Below are positions 35,326 to 46,800 of a DNA stretch of 64,000 nucleotides, in pieces. Within the stretch, counting starts at the first letter, position 1. The number at the start of each line of letters is the position of its first letter. The position numbers and the translations under genes are program-made. The notes beneath the pieces were generated by a model. The model was not told the DNA's origin, searched no databases, and worked only from the letters and a program-made list of their open reading frames with translations. The DNA comes from Muricea muricata (lineage: Eukaryota; Cnidaria; Anthozoa; Malacalcyonacea; Plexauridae). The stretch lies in NCBI GenBank assembly GCA_963855995.1, contig OY979722.1, positions 3,782,001-3,846,000 of the forward strand. Direction: 5' to 3'.

Positions 35326-37859
35326 GTCACAATAAATAATTTCTATTTTAAATCTTGTTTTTTTGGCTTTACTCAAAGCATTATGTTGGGCATTGATCTT
35401 TATAATAAGAATACTATATTCATAGCTATTAATACTTTAATTTGTTTGGGGATGGTTTTACGTAGCTAACCCAGCTTATCACATCAGCAAAATCAACATT
35501 AATAAATTTCTATCTTTACGATTAAGGTAAAAAACTAACTTCCCTACGAAAGGGAAGTTAGCTCGAAACGTCGAGTTTTGTTTATATCGTTTCAGGTAGT
35601 GAAAGCTCTCATATTGCTATATCCCTTACACTAGCAACGTTAGTTCGAGATATCAGTTTTCATTCAAACAACAGGCGAATTGTCAAAGAAAATAGATACG
35701 ACAAAATAAAGTCAACAAACTTACTTTCACTCTATCTTTGGATCGTCGTGGCTTCGGTTGGTCTCGTTTCATCATGCTGTTCATGGTTTCATCTGGTTGC
35801 CATTCTCTCTTCACAGAACATCACGTCAATCCAGTAGGTAACAAGCTCATTCATATCCAGTTAACCATCATAAAATAAGAAGAAAATTGATGTTACAATA
35901 TATCTCAAAATATTGAAAACTAAATGAAAATTTAATTGTAAATGACTTTGGCAAACCGTACATTGTGATAATATTTGCATTTGGACGTCTTCTGATGGAC
36001 ACGGCTGGTGTGTGACTTCTTAAGTCGATATCAATTCTTTCCCGTCTTGCTCTGTCATTGGTTGATGGCTGGTTGGTGTATTCACTTTTTTATTTGGCAT
36101 CCTTTGACAAAATAAACAATTACGATGTTTAGAAAACTATTTACAAGATAAGCAAAGAAAACTACCTTAATCATTGGAGTAAGTAATGATAACAGGCGTG
36201 GAATTGGCACCAATATGACTGAAACCCGTGGACAAAGTCCCCTTGGTTTAATAATATTCCGGTAACGAAAAATACATCAGGTGGAAAACGGGTAAACGGC
36301 ATGTATGCAACTTCAGGAAAAAACGGGACACAAAATGGCGGAATTTAAAGACATTGGTGTTATTTCCTTAACGTTCTCAGACAAATATATTTATATCTTT
36401 CTCAATTTTTGTAGGCCCACTTGAAACACGAAATATATTTTAATGTATGGCCTCTTACGTAGGAGACTAACATGGATTACACTTATTGATTAGGTAAATG
36501 ACTTAGAGAGTAACATGTCATACATGATAATGATTATCATTATAAACCCTCTATTACTCCCTATGGGGTGGGTGTGGTCTTACTGGAGAGAAAGGATTTA
36601 AAAAAGAGCGTGGTTTCTTCATTACTTGTATTGCAAAAAGTAATCTTGATCATGAAAAGAACGTTACGAAAGGGGCTTTATAAGTTTACAGAAAGAGGGC
36701 TTGATTATTTTTTTTCAAAATCGCAGGGGGGGGGGTTGTAATGGAGGATTTGTAATGATGGTAAGTATATTGTAATATTTCGTCTTCTTACCACTACTAA
36801 ATCCTCTTGAAAGTCCTTTTCGGCTGTGCTTTCTTCCATCACAATTGTCCCGTCAGGCCGTGTCAGGAATATCTACAATATAAAGTACAATATTTAAGAT
36901 ATGTAAAAATATAATCATTTCAAATGGCCGCAAATACTTTAATTTCTGAAACAAAATTAATCAGTTGCACTGCTAAATGACGCAAACTTTGCGTAAAATT
37001 TATTTTACCTCGAAAAGTTTCTGTTTTGATCGTGTCACCAGTGTTCCATTTCGAAGGTACGTTTACGGTCCTGACAGAAAGAGAAAAATTGAAACTCAGT
37101 CATATATATCACCATATTTATCTGAATTTTATAGCATTTAAGTAAGTGATATTTCAACCTGGCAAGCAGACCGAATAGTTGTCAAACAATACGACATCTA
37201 ATAACTAAAACGTGCATAGAATAGTTAGGGAATACTTACATGTTGAATAAGAATCCATTACTATCAATGTCAAACTATACTAGGGCAATTTTTGTTGAAT
37301 CTTTAGATTGGAGAAGAAGATGACGCCATTTTGTTTCTGATTTGTCTCGGCAATGTCGTGGTTTGCTTCGCAATTTTTTCCCCATTTCTTCAGCGTTTTA
37401 GCTCCAATTTGCTTCTAATATCTCTTTGTGATCTTCATCGTCATTTCTATGAATGAATTGACATTTAAATGGAATCGATTGACATTTTTGAAGACTTTGA
37501 AGATATTCGTCGGCAGGGATAAAAGTCGAAGCTTCTTCTTCGAGTTCCATGAGCAAATGACGTCAGATGATCATTCTCCGCCAGCAAATGCCCGTATGTA
37601 TAATGTTGAATGATCTTTTTAGGAAGCTGAAAATCAGTTTTTATTGCGCGAACAAAGTGTTTTTGCCATTATTTCCTACTCAGGGCTTTCTTCTACTTCT
37701 TTGCTTCTAGTCTACTTATTTAATTGGTTCAAAGAAACGCCTATGAAGGGCGTTTATGTAATTTTTTTTATTTACATGCTGATGAACAAAGAAAGGCCCG
37801 TTCGAGTTTTCGTTGGCAAACATCTTTCCCTCCGTGGCCGAGAGGTAAAAGTAACTGTC

Positions 37860-38275
37860 TTGATTTTGATTTTAGCTAAGTTGGATCGGGGAGCGGTCAC
37901 ATCCAACTGAGTTTGGTAAGAACACTTAATTCTTCACTCGCTCAGTTGGATTGGTCGGTCCCCGATCAACCCAAAAACTCAAGTCAAAGCTGGGCGTGGA
38001 GTGCAGGAAAACACTAGGCAGTACAGCGAGGCCAAGGAGGCAAACGTTATTTGCCTGGTGTTTTTAACTAATATTTAAGCAAATTCCCTTAACTTGACTG
38101 TTCGGGACAGGCCCGTAGGGTTGGTGCATTGAAGACTTCTCGCCGTTATTCCCTTCGTTCAAGAAGACAACTTGTCTTCCTCGAGAAATAACGACGAGAA
38201 GACTTCAAGGCACCACTAAACCACTACACTGTAAAACTACAGTGTAGTGGTTTAGCTAAGTAAACCACTACACTG
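37860..38275. repeat. Stem-loop cassette, old left arm
   Basis: This diverged version of 15241-15633 keeps all three stems. In the first, the stem sequence itself has changed (AGTTGGATCGGGGAGCGGTC) while compensating changes keep it paired. The second is at about 38129-38208 and the third at about 38215-38275 (CAGTGTAGTGGTTTAGCT retained on one side). Confidence 0.75.
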
Positions 38276-39069
38276 TGCCAAATACATATGGCTGACTTCT
38301 TCCCAAAGCTTACGGTACAAGCATGGATGCGCAAAGATGCGCAAACACTTTAAAACCTTTAAGGCAAGTGTTTTCTTTCGGGAAAGAGCCAAAGACGACA
38401 ACGTTTACCAAGTGAAAGCCGTGTAGTCATGTTTTAAGTTGTTTAGCTATGTTTTATAGCAATGTTTTAATAACTGTTTTCTTTTTTGTCTTTCCTTGGG
38501 CCTTTCGTCTTTCTTGATCGAGCTCTATATGCCATGGCATCCAGTGTCCTTGATATAGGAGCCATTTATTTATGGCCTTGGGTTTAATTCCCAAACACTG
38601 AATGGCTGTCTTCAGCTCTTTCACGTAATGAGATAACATTGCAACAAGATTGCACTACGTTGTCACACTAACCAATTTGTCAACTCAAAACAACGACAGA
38701 CAAACGCATAGCATATTCCATAAGCCTTCATTTAATAGTTTACATCTCATATAACGTGAAAATTTGTGTTTATATACAAGCTACGAGCGTCAAGCTTTCT
38801 CCTTGTTAAGAAACTGTATTCTGGAAGAGTACAGTAATTAAGACCTGTATATAGTTTGCTTCTGCAATTTACTTGTGATATATAACCTATAAAATACCTG
38901 GTTATATCATAACCATGCATTTTATAGGTTATATCACAAATAAACTGCAGAGTAAACGATATACATTTTCTGAAACATATCTCGAGAAAACGGCTGTTTC
39001 TGGAGCTTGACGCTCGCAGACTATCTATGCACGTCGTCTTAAAACAAACCTATTACTCTTCGGGAAAAC

Positions 39070-39521
39070 ACTGTTCTACACACGTAAAAACGCACAAGTT
39101 GCTACAGACCTGCAAACGAGTTGTAACAAGTCTATTCACAAGTTGTTGACAAGATGTATTCGCACTGCTTGTTCCGAATTTGTTAGAACAAGTTTGGAAC
39201 AAGCTGTTGACAAATTGTAACAAGCTTGATGGGACTATCAGACCTGTTACAAGATTGTTCCAACAAGACTGATATAGCATGATATAACAATATTGTTACA
39301 GCCTTGTGTTATCAATCTTGTACCAAACTTGCTACAACAGGATTGTATCAGAGTTGTTAGAACAACCTTGTAACAAGTCTGATATTTTCGTCAAGCTTGT
39401 TACAAGTTGTCAACAAGTTTGGAACAACTTGTTGACAACTTTGGAACAAGCAGTGCGAACACATCTTGTTGACGGCTTGTCTGCAGACTTGTTACAAGTT
39501 GTGAGATTTTTACGTGTGTAC
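39070..39521. mobile_element. ACAAGTTGT-type MITE, copy 1
   Basis: The element is bounded by ACACGTAAAAACGCACAAGT and, at the right, TTGTGAGATTTTTACGTGTG, which are imperfect inverted ends. The interior is dominated by ACAAG/CTTGT words arranged as many small inverted repeats. Confidence 0.75.
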
Positions 39522-39607
39522 CTATCAACGAGAAAGATTGCCACTAACAGGTTGTGTACAACCAGGCATTTTACAGGTTATATCACATGTAAACTGCATA
39601 AGCAAAC

Positions 39608-40062
39608 TACACGCGTAAAAACGCACAAATTGTTACAAGTCTGCAAACAAGTGAACAACAGGATAACAAGTCTGTTCACAAGTTGTCAACAAGTTGTGTT
39701 CGCATGCACTGCTTGTCTCTAGTTTGTCGTGACAAGTTTGGAGCAAGTTGTTAACAACTTGTAACAAGCTTGATGACATTATCGGACTTGTTACAAGGTT
39801 GTTCTAACAAGTCTGATGGAGACATGATACAACAAGAATGTTACAATCTTGACGACACAAGGTTGTAGCAATATCGTTATATCATGATTGTAACAGGCTT
39901 GTTGGAACAACCTTGTAACACGTCTGACAATATCAAGGTTGTTACAAGTTGTGAACAGCTTGTTCCAAACTTGTTGACAACTTGTAACAAGCCGTGCGAG
40001 CACACTTGTTGACAGCTTGTTTGCAGATCGACTTGCTACAAGTTGTGACATTTTTACGTGTC
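39608..40062. mobile_element. ACAAGTTGT-type MITE, copy 2
   Basis: Same ends (ACACGCGTAAAAACGCACAA and TGTGACATTTTTACGTGT) and same interior style, head to tail with copy 1 about 90 bp apart. Confidence 0.75.
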
Positions 40063-40610
40063 TATATGCATGCTGCTGTCGTTAAACAAACCCTATTACT
40101 CTACAGGAAAACAGTTTCTCACGAACGAGAAAGTCTGACGTTCACAGGTTGTTAGGAGAAAGCTTGACGCTCGCAGCTTGTATATATAAAACCACACATT
40201 TTGTCTGTCGTTGTTTCGGCGTGAGTTGACAAATTGGTTGAAGCATGACAATTAACGTAGTGCCATTTTGCTGCAATGTTATCTTATTACTTGAAAGAGC
40301 TGAAGACGTCCAGCCATTCAGTGTTTGGGAATCAAACCCAAGGCCATAAATAAATGACTCCTATATCAAGGACACTGAGCATCATGGCATATAAAGTTCG
40401 ATCAAGAAAGGAAGACAACAGGTTTTAAAACATTGCCATAAAACATGGCTAAACGCCTAAACAACTTGAAATATGACTACGCGGATTTCATTTGGTGTCG
40501 TCTTTGGCTCCTTCCTGAAAGAAAACACTTTCTTTAAAGGTTTTATAGTGTTTGCGTATCCATGCTTGTACCGCAAGCTTTGGGAAGAAGTCAGCTATAT
40601 GTATTTGGCA

Positions 40611-41042
40611 CACTGTAGTGGTTTATTCAGCTAAACCACTACACTGTAGCTTTACAGTGTAGTGATTTAGTGGTGTCTTGAAGTCTTCTCGTCGCTATTT
40701 CTCGAGGAAGACAACTTGTCTTCTTGAACGAAGAGAATTATCGGCGAGAAGTCTTCAATGCGCCAACTCTACAGGCCTGTCCCTAACAGTCAAGTTAAGG
40801 AAATTTGCTTAAATATTAGTTAAAAACACTAGGCGAATAACGTTTGCCTCCTTGGGGTCTCTGTACTGCCTGTCCTCCTTGGGGTCTCTGCAGTGTTTTC
40901 CTGCACTCCACGCCCAGCTTTGACTTGCGTTTTGGATGGAACGAGGACCGATCTATCCAACTGAGCGAGTGAAGAATTAAATTTTCACCGACACCTCAGT
41001 TGGACTTACCGGTCTGCAATCCACTCAAAACTAAAGTCAAAC
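40611..41042. repeat. Stem-loop cassette, old right arm
   Basis: Fourth copy of the three-hairpin cassette in mirrored order. It has a short local duplication (CTCCTTGGGGTCTCTG twice, about 40849-40892) between the second and first hairpins. Confidence 0.7.
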
Positions 41043-41649
41043 AATGTGGGCAAGTCGGACGACTTACGTTTAGAAGAAAACCCTGAGTTGCTCATTGAAC
41101 TCGAAGAAAAAGCTTCGACTTTTATGCCTGCCGACAAACATTTCCAAAGTCTTCGAAAATGTCAATTGATTCCATATAAATGTCAATTTATTCCACAGAA
41201 ATGGCAATGAAGATCACGAAGACACATTAGGAGATTGGAGATAAAACGCTAAAGAAATGGGGGGAAAATTGCGAAGCCAAACATGACCTTTACGAAACAA
41301 ATCAGAATCAAAATGGCGTCATCTTTTTCACCAATCTAAATATTCAACAAAGATCGCCCTAGCACAGTTGGACTGGACATTGATAATATTGGATTTTTAT
41401 TCAACGTGTAAGTATTTCCTAACTATTCTGTGCATGTTTTAGTTATTAGATGTTGTTTTGTTTGACAACTATTCGGTCTGCTTGGCTGGTTGAAATATTA
41501 TTTATAAATTCTATAAAATTCAAATAAATATACCTGGTATATATGACTGAACTTCTACTTTTCTCCTTCTATCAGGATCGTGAATGAACCGTTTGAAATG
41601 GAACACTGGCGACACGATTAAAACAGAACCTTTTCAAGGTAAAATTTGG

Positions 41650-41852
41650 CAGTGGCGGATCCAGGGTAAGTCAAAATAAATCATAGCAGCTCAATTTTAA
41701 ATTCAAAATAACTTTATAACAATGTCATAGGTTATGAATTTCAAAAGAATAAAATCTAACCAATGAAGTTGCTTTGAAGCTATTTTAAAATGTAAATATA
41801 TCCTAGAATGAGCTGTGGTAATTTAGTTTGACTTACGCTAGATCCGCCACTG
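41650..41852. mobile_element. 203-bp hAT-like MITE
   Basis: The element begins CAGTGGCGGATCCAGGGTAA and ends with the near-complement TTACGCTAGATCCGCCACTG. The flanks are AAATTTGG and AAATTTGC, an 8-bp duplication with one mismatch. CAGTGGCGG-type ends and 8-bp duplications are typical of hAT. It is absent from the paired position of the old left arm (about 36975-37010). Confidence 0.85.
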
Positions 41853-42109
41853 AAATTTGCGTCATTTAGCTTTACACTCATTGCCCCCTTCTTCCCCCCA
41901 GTGTATCTTTTCTAGGGTAGTACCCCCTTCCTTCGCACCACCACCACTTCAATATTTATCCTGTTCAAACCCTACTTTCTCTCACAACCCCTCTCATAAT
42001 TGCTATTCATTTGGCGTAGTTACTCGAGAACTATTCATTCAGCTTGACAATTACATTACATGATAACCACAGAGAAACTCACTTTTATTCATTTATTTAT
42101 TTTTAACTC

Positions 42110-42325
42110 CGCCTCGTCTTCAACAGCCTCACTATATTTCACAATTACAACAATCTTGTCAATATTCACAAACCGGAGTTCCAAGAACAAACTCAAGACT
42201 GACTAGCTTCTCCGTAGGGTGTCACGAGTCTGAAGTGGGGATTGAACCCACGACCTCAGAGGTGACAAGCACTTGCTTTGACGATCGCGCCACTTGGATA
42301 TTACAGTGCAGGATCAAACGATCCT
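42110..42325 (-). mobile_element. tRNA-derived SINE in the old right arm
   Basis: The diverged counterpart of 20074-20305. GGGGATTGAACCCACGACCT is the complement of the B-box region and GATCGCGCCACTTGG that of the A-box region. Its shared position with the young arms dates the SINE before the two palindromes split. Confidence 0.65.
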
Positions 42326-42443
42326 ACACGAGAAATTTATTCCCTGGCGTTGACTTGTATTTCGCTGCAATTATGTATTTATGTTGTAAAACAATTACCT
42401 ATAGGGAAACAGCAATATATTTTCTAATTGTTAATTTTTAGAT

Positions 42444-42793
42444 AACATACTTAGTTTCTGAAATATTGAAGGACAAAAAAAGGACAAAGTCACTAGTCAT
42501 CCGCCATCTTGGATATTCAAAAAGTCTATGACGTCACAACCTGGATAATTATTTTGTCGCTTGAAGAAGCAATAACCAATGTTGAATGTTGAAATTCAAC
42601 TACGTTTGTATGTTTATACTTCTTACGTTAAATGCGAAGTGTTCAAGAAATTTTCATTCAAATTTAAATAATTGAGAGCAAGTTTTAACTGTCTACCCAG
42701 GTTGTTACGTCGTTAAAATAGACCTAATTGTAAAACAAGATGGCGGATGGCTTGTGTTATTTGTCCTTCAATATTTCAGAATCTAAGTATGTT
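42444..42793. mobile_element. 350-bp MITE with AACATACTTAG ends
   Basis: Inverted ends of about 65 bp (AACATACTTAGTTTCTGAAA then TATTGAAGGACAAA on the left, complemented on the right) also include an inner CCATCCGCCATCTT block. It marks the edge of recognisable old-palindrome homology. Confidence 0.8.
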
Positions 42794-43845
42794 GCCAATA
42801 AAATAACAACGGATGTTACAATGACTTAAAATTATTTTATAAATAAGCCGATAAGAAAATATATTGCCATTTCCTTTAATAACCAGTAATTGTTCTAAAA
42901 ATGAAACCTTGCCGAGACTTCCCAGGAATTCATTGAATGATACACACATTGTAGAAACGGAAATAAAAAGTTGGTGTCACAGATCTTGATTTAGAACTTA
43001 TGACAAATGTTTCTCCTTTCGGTAAGAACCAATGATCAGGCATTGTGATTGGCCATTTGAAAGAGAAGTCGTCATTGTTTATGATTCGTCCTTTAGGAGA
43101 CCAATCTCTTTCCTATAGCTCATTATCAGTCATTGCCAGTCACATCCAACCACTTACAAATCCTGAAAATATAAGTTGGTGGCGACTCACCCTTTACATT
43201 TCAGTTTAACTTTGAACATTATACAAGAAATTACTTTCAGATCAATGTAAAAGCTATGAACCACCTTGTTTAGTATAACAGTCTTTTGTCTGGAGGTTTT
43301 TGGCCTATGAAATTTCTGGTATCGATTATTATCGGTATTTGGGCTAAGCTTATATTAGATAGAAAAACATGTGAATAACAAGGGAACACTATCACACCAA
43401 GTCAAGGTGACGATTCAATGTGATATTGATTCGAAGCTTCTTGAGTTTTAGTTCGAACCATTGCAAAAACTGATGATTTGGTCGCCCGAAAAATACCGGT
43501 GTATCGGTATTTTGGCCCACACAAACTGGACGCGATTTGCCAACGCGACGCGATTTTTAAAAGCAAATAAAACCATCAACGGAAAGTAATTGGGTTAGAA
43601 TATGTGCACCAAATAGCTTAAATTTCTGAAGTCCTTCCGAAGATTGGAGAAAAATAGAAAAGGATTAAAGTTAAAGGACGTTGAAAATCGAAAATTCGCG
43701 TCGCGCTGCCAAATAGCGTCTGGTCTGTCTCGGCCTTAAATAAACTGGTTTTGGATCCAACAGCGATATTTTCGGTTTAGGTGTGGTATACCCTACTTTT
43801 GTCCCGTGTGCGCAACCCAGGTTAAACAACGAAGTGTACCATAGC
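42794..43845. other. Intergenic DNA downstream of ULK4
   Basis: No gene, SINE or hairpin is recognised. This stretch holds the 3' UTR and termination region of ULK4 (minus strand). I could not identify a convincing polyadenylation signal. Confidence 0.4.
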
Positions 43846-46800
43846 TTAGGCAATACCCGTCGCCTTAGAGATCTCAACAACTAGCGACTTCACGGCGTCC
43901 GTGTCCTCTGTAACGTTTTCAACCTTCGTAATGTTCATCATGGCATCAAGCAACGCATCCCCGCGTTCCTTAAGCGCAGCGGCATGCCACGTGCTTGATG
44001 TAACCAAACGCTTGATGATGCGCAAAATTTGTTTCTGTTTCTTTGTGTCAGAAGCCAACAATGCGTCGGCAAAGCACACGATGTTATCCGCGCTCATGGC
44101 ATCCTCGCAAGTCCCCCCGAACAATTCCACAACTTGGTACAAACAGCGCAAAGACCACTCCTGAATGTCGGGATCGTAATGACCGAGAAATTGTACGAGA
44201 ACGCCCGTCAGTTCTACTAAAGGTTTTCCTTCCATTAAAATCTTCTCAGCTTTTTCAGTAAGCATAGCTCCGTCCCCTGCCGATTTTGCTTGAAATGCTT
44301 CACGCACAACCTAAATGCAAATTTGACCATTACTTGAAAGTTGGTTTCGTTGAGTTACCCTTGTAGCCGAACTACACGGACCAGAGTTGCAAAAAAGCCA
44401 CGGGTAAGCGGGTATCACCCGTGAGGAAGGTTTACAAAATGGGCAGTCAGTGAGGAAGGTTTCATGTCCACACATCCTAAGCACTAAAATAACAAAAAAT
44501 AATCGATGATAATCTATTCCAGAAATCATGCCTTCTTTTAAAAAAAAAATGACCAAGCTTCATTCTCATCTCCAGTTTGGCAAGCGCAACTTTACAACAT
44601 CTTGAGGAAGGTTCATGCAAACTTTGCCCGGAGGAAAGTTGAACGCTTTTTGCAACTCTGACACGGACAGCAACACCCAAGTTGCAACAAGTCTGACACC
44701 TCGCAACAGTATTGTTGTCATCAATAAGTCAAAACCATGATACGCCAGTAAGTTGTCAGCAGACTTGTTGCAAGTTGATTGTCAAATCTTGTTATCGCTT
44801 GTTGTACGTCGTTTCAACAAATTCTAACAAGTCTAAAAATGAAAAGTTGCAACAAGCCTGATTTTAACAGATTTGTTGCAACTTGATGAAAGTGAAACGT
44901 TTGGTAGTTGTTGACAAGTTGCAACAAGCCCGTGAAATTGACAACTTGCAACAAGTCCATGGGTTTGTGGTTACACTCAGCCTTTTGAAAACATAATACC
45001 GCCTACAGGCGTAAAAACGCAGGAGTTTTTACAAGTGTGCAAGGAAGTTGCAATAAGTTTGTTCACAAGTTGTGTTCGCACTGCTTGTACCAAGTTGTCG
45101 GAACAAGTTCGGAACAAACTGTTAATAAATTCTAACAAGCTTAAAGGGACTATCAGACTTGTTGCAAGGTTGTTCCAACAAGATTGGTACAATCGTAAAT
45201 GATACAATCATATTGTTGCAGCCTTGTGTTGTCAACTTTGTGACAATCTTGTTACAACAGGTCTGTACCGTAGATGCTAGCATAACCTTGTAACAAGTCA
45301 GATATTCCGCTCAAGCCTGGTACAAGTTGTCAACAAATTTTTCCAACTTGGGAACAACTTGAGGGAAATTAGCAAAGCACAACTTGTTGGCTGTTTGTTT
45401 GCAGACTTGATAGTAACAAGTTGTGAAATTTTAACGCGTGTATTTGAAAATATCTTCCTTTGAAAATGTTCGAACAACGAGACTGCCAACACGAATCGCG
45501 TCTTCAAACAAGCTGTGAAGAAATTGTGTTGGCACCGTTTACCGCCATTTGTCAACAAATGTGAAACAAGTTGTTAACAACCCTGGTGATATTTCCAGAT
45601 TTGTTGCCAGGTTAACCGTTGGACGATACCCACCTTTGATGAATATTTCATAATGCCATGTACAGTATCAAGTAACGGCAAGATCACTTCCGAGAAATTA
45701 CGTTCGGAGTCTTTTTGGTTAAGCAGGGCCGCTCCGCTAACAAACAGCGTGGTCACGTGGTCTATGAGCCCTTGCTCATACAACGGCCATAGGTCAGCGG
45801 TGGAGGACACGAGACAATCCAACAGACTGATAATGGTTTGAACTGCCGAGCCAGACACATCGCCGTCGTGTCGTTCCAGGATCTCGCCTAGAATCGCGAC
45901 GATACCTTTCTCGACGACGGTTTCGGAGAAACTCGGCGAGTGCTCGAGAAATGCGAGCAACAGCTTCAAGGCGCACGATGGCAAAGGATCTTGGTCTTGG
46001 AGGATGGTGTCGTATTGAGGAAGAAGCTCAGACGTGATCAACTACGAGAAAATGACAAAAGAATCTGTTCACTTTGAGTATAGTCATAGTAAGACTCGAC
46101 ATATAGATTTATTCTTTACATGTTGGGTAAAGATTTCTTAAAAGTTTAAAGGTTTTTACATACTATATTTTTTCAACTGCCGCCGAAAGGGATTAAAAGC
46201 AATGATACCAGGGATACTGAACACCCAAGAGATAGTGACCTTTAACTCGAAAATGCAGAACTTTAATACGGGATTTACCAGTTACTGAACATGTTTAGAA
46301 AGTTTGAAAAAATCACTATCGGTGGATAAAGCTCTTCACTTTTCGTACAACCGACCCAAAATGTGCATATTGTTATGTTTAAACACATTAAGTATTATGC
46401 TTACCCAATTATATACCTAATCTACCCAGTAAAAATTGAAGAACATGTCGCAAAGATGATGAAAACAAGATTGAACAATGTTTTGCTGCCCGAATTGTTC
46501 ATGACTGTCAACAATATTGTTCAGCGATGTTTGTGGTGTTACTCCGAGTTTAAGATCCACACCTGAGAAATATGCCGGACCACGGTGGGTATCTATAATA
46601 CCGATATATCGCATAACATCAAAATATTGTCGTGTAGAACTATTTCATTACAATAGCTTTGCTAAATGTGAGTATTAATTCTTTTGTATTTATCCTAAAT
46701 TAAATTGTAAAACAGGAGATCTCAGTTTCTTCTTAACTGCGACCAAACTTTCGGCAGAGTGCTGACCAGCTTCTTAATTTTCAACAAGAGGGTCGCACCT

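Larger units (their letters stand above)
33970..35414. mobile_element. Inverted dimer of a Penelope-like element 3' end
   Basis: Two near-identical halves face away from a 20-base centre near 34692, and the ends are GTATTCTTATTATAAAGATC and its complement. Each half carries the GIY-YIG end of a Penelope-like element (PLE) open frame, then a noncoding tail with a hammerhead-like core. The halves are about 720 bp each and differ at a handful of positions. No reverse transcriptase domain is present, so both halves are 5'-truncated at almost the same point. No target duplication was found at the outer ends. Confidence 0.85.
31633..38640 (+). repeat. Left arm of the old, diverged palindrome
   Basis: Homology to the young left arm is clear but gapped. 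31633-31860 matches about 10160-10400. 31940-33080 matches about 8440-10150. 35480-36480 matches about 11980-13020. 36520-38640 matches about 14160-16020. The 10160-10400 block thus sits upstream of the 8440-10150 block, opposite to the young arm. Family B MITE, the SINE and the 86-bp palindrome are absent. A Penelope-like insertion occupies 33970-35414. Bases from about 36470 onward pair with 40230-42440. Confidence 0.8.
38641..40230. other. Central spacer of the old palindrome
   Basis: The 1.6 kb is unrelated in its middle to the young spacer. It contains a hairpin at about 38870-38950 (TTGTGATATATAACCTATAA against TTATAGGTTATATCACAA) and two ACAAGTTGT-rich elements (39070-39521 and 39608-40062). 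Frames of 138, 86 and 75 codons in these elements come from the repeated ACAAGTTGT word and carry no domain. Confidence 0.7.
40231..42440 (-). repeat. Right arm of the old, diverged palindrome
   Basis: Reverse-complement homology to 36470-38640 (paired positions sum to about 78,890), and to the young right arm from about 17650 to 20410. Identity is clearly below that of the young arms and is interrupted by indels. The homology stops near 42440 beside a MITE, so this arm is truncated relative to the left one. Confidence 0.8.

Noticed and set aside
39306..39722. 138-codon plus-strand frame
   Set aside because: It is made of the ACAAGTTGT repeat. The Cys/Gln/Val-rich sequence has no family resemblance and spans the gap between two repeats.
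1..42440. Polinton/Maverick or viral integration
   Set aside because: No integrase, protein-primed polymerase, packaging ATPase or capsid frame is visible on either strand.
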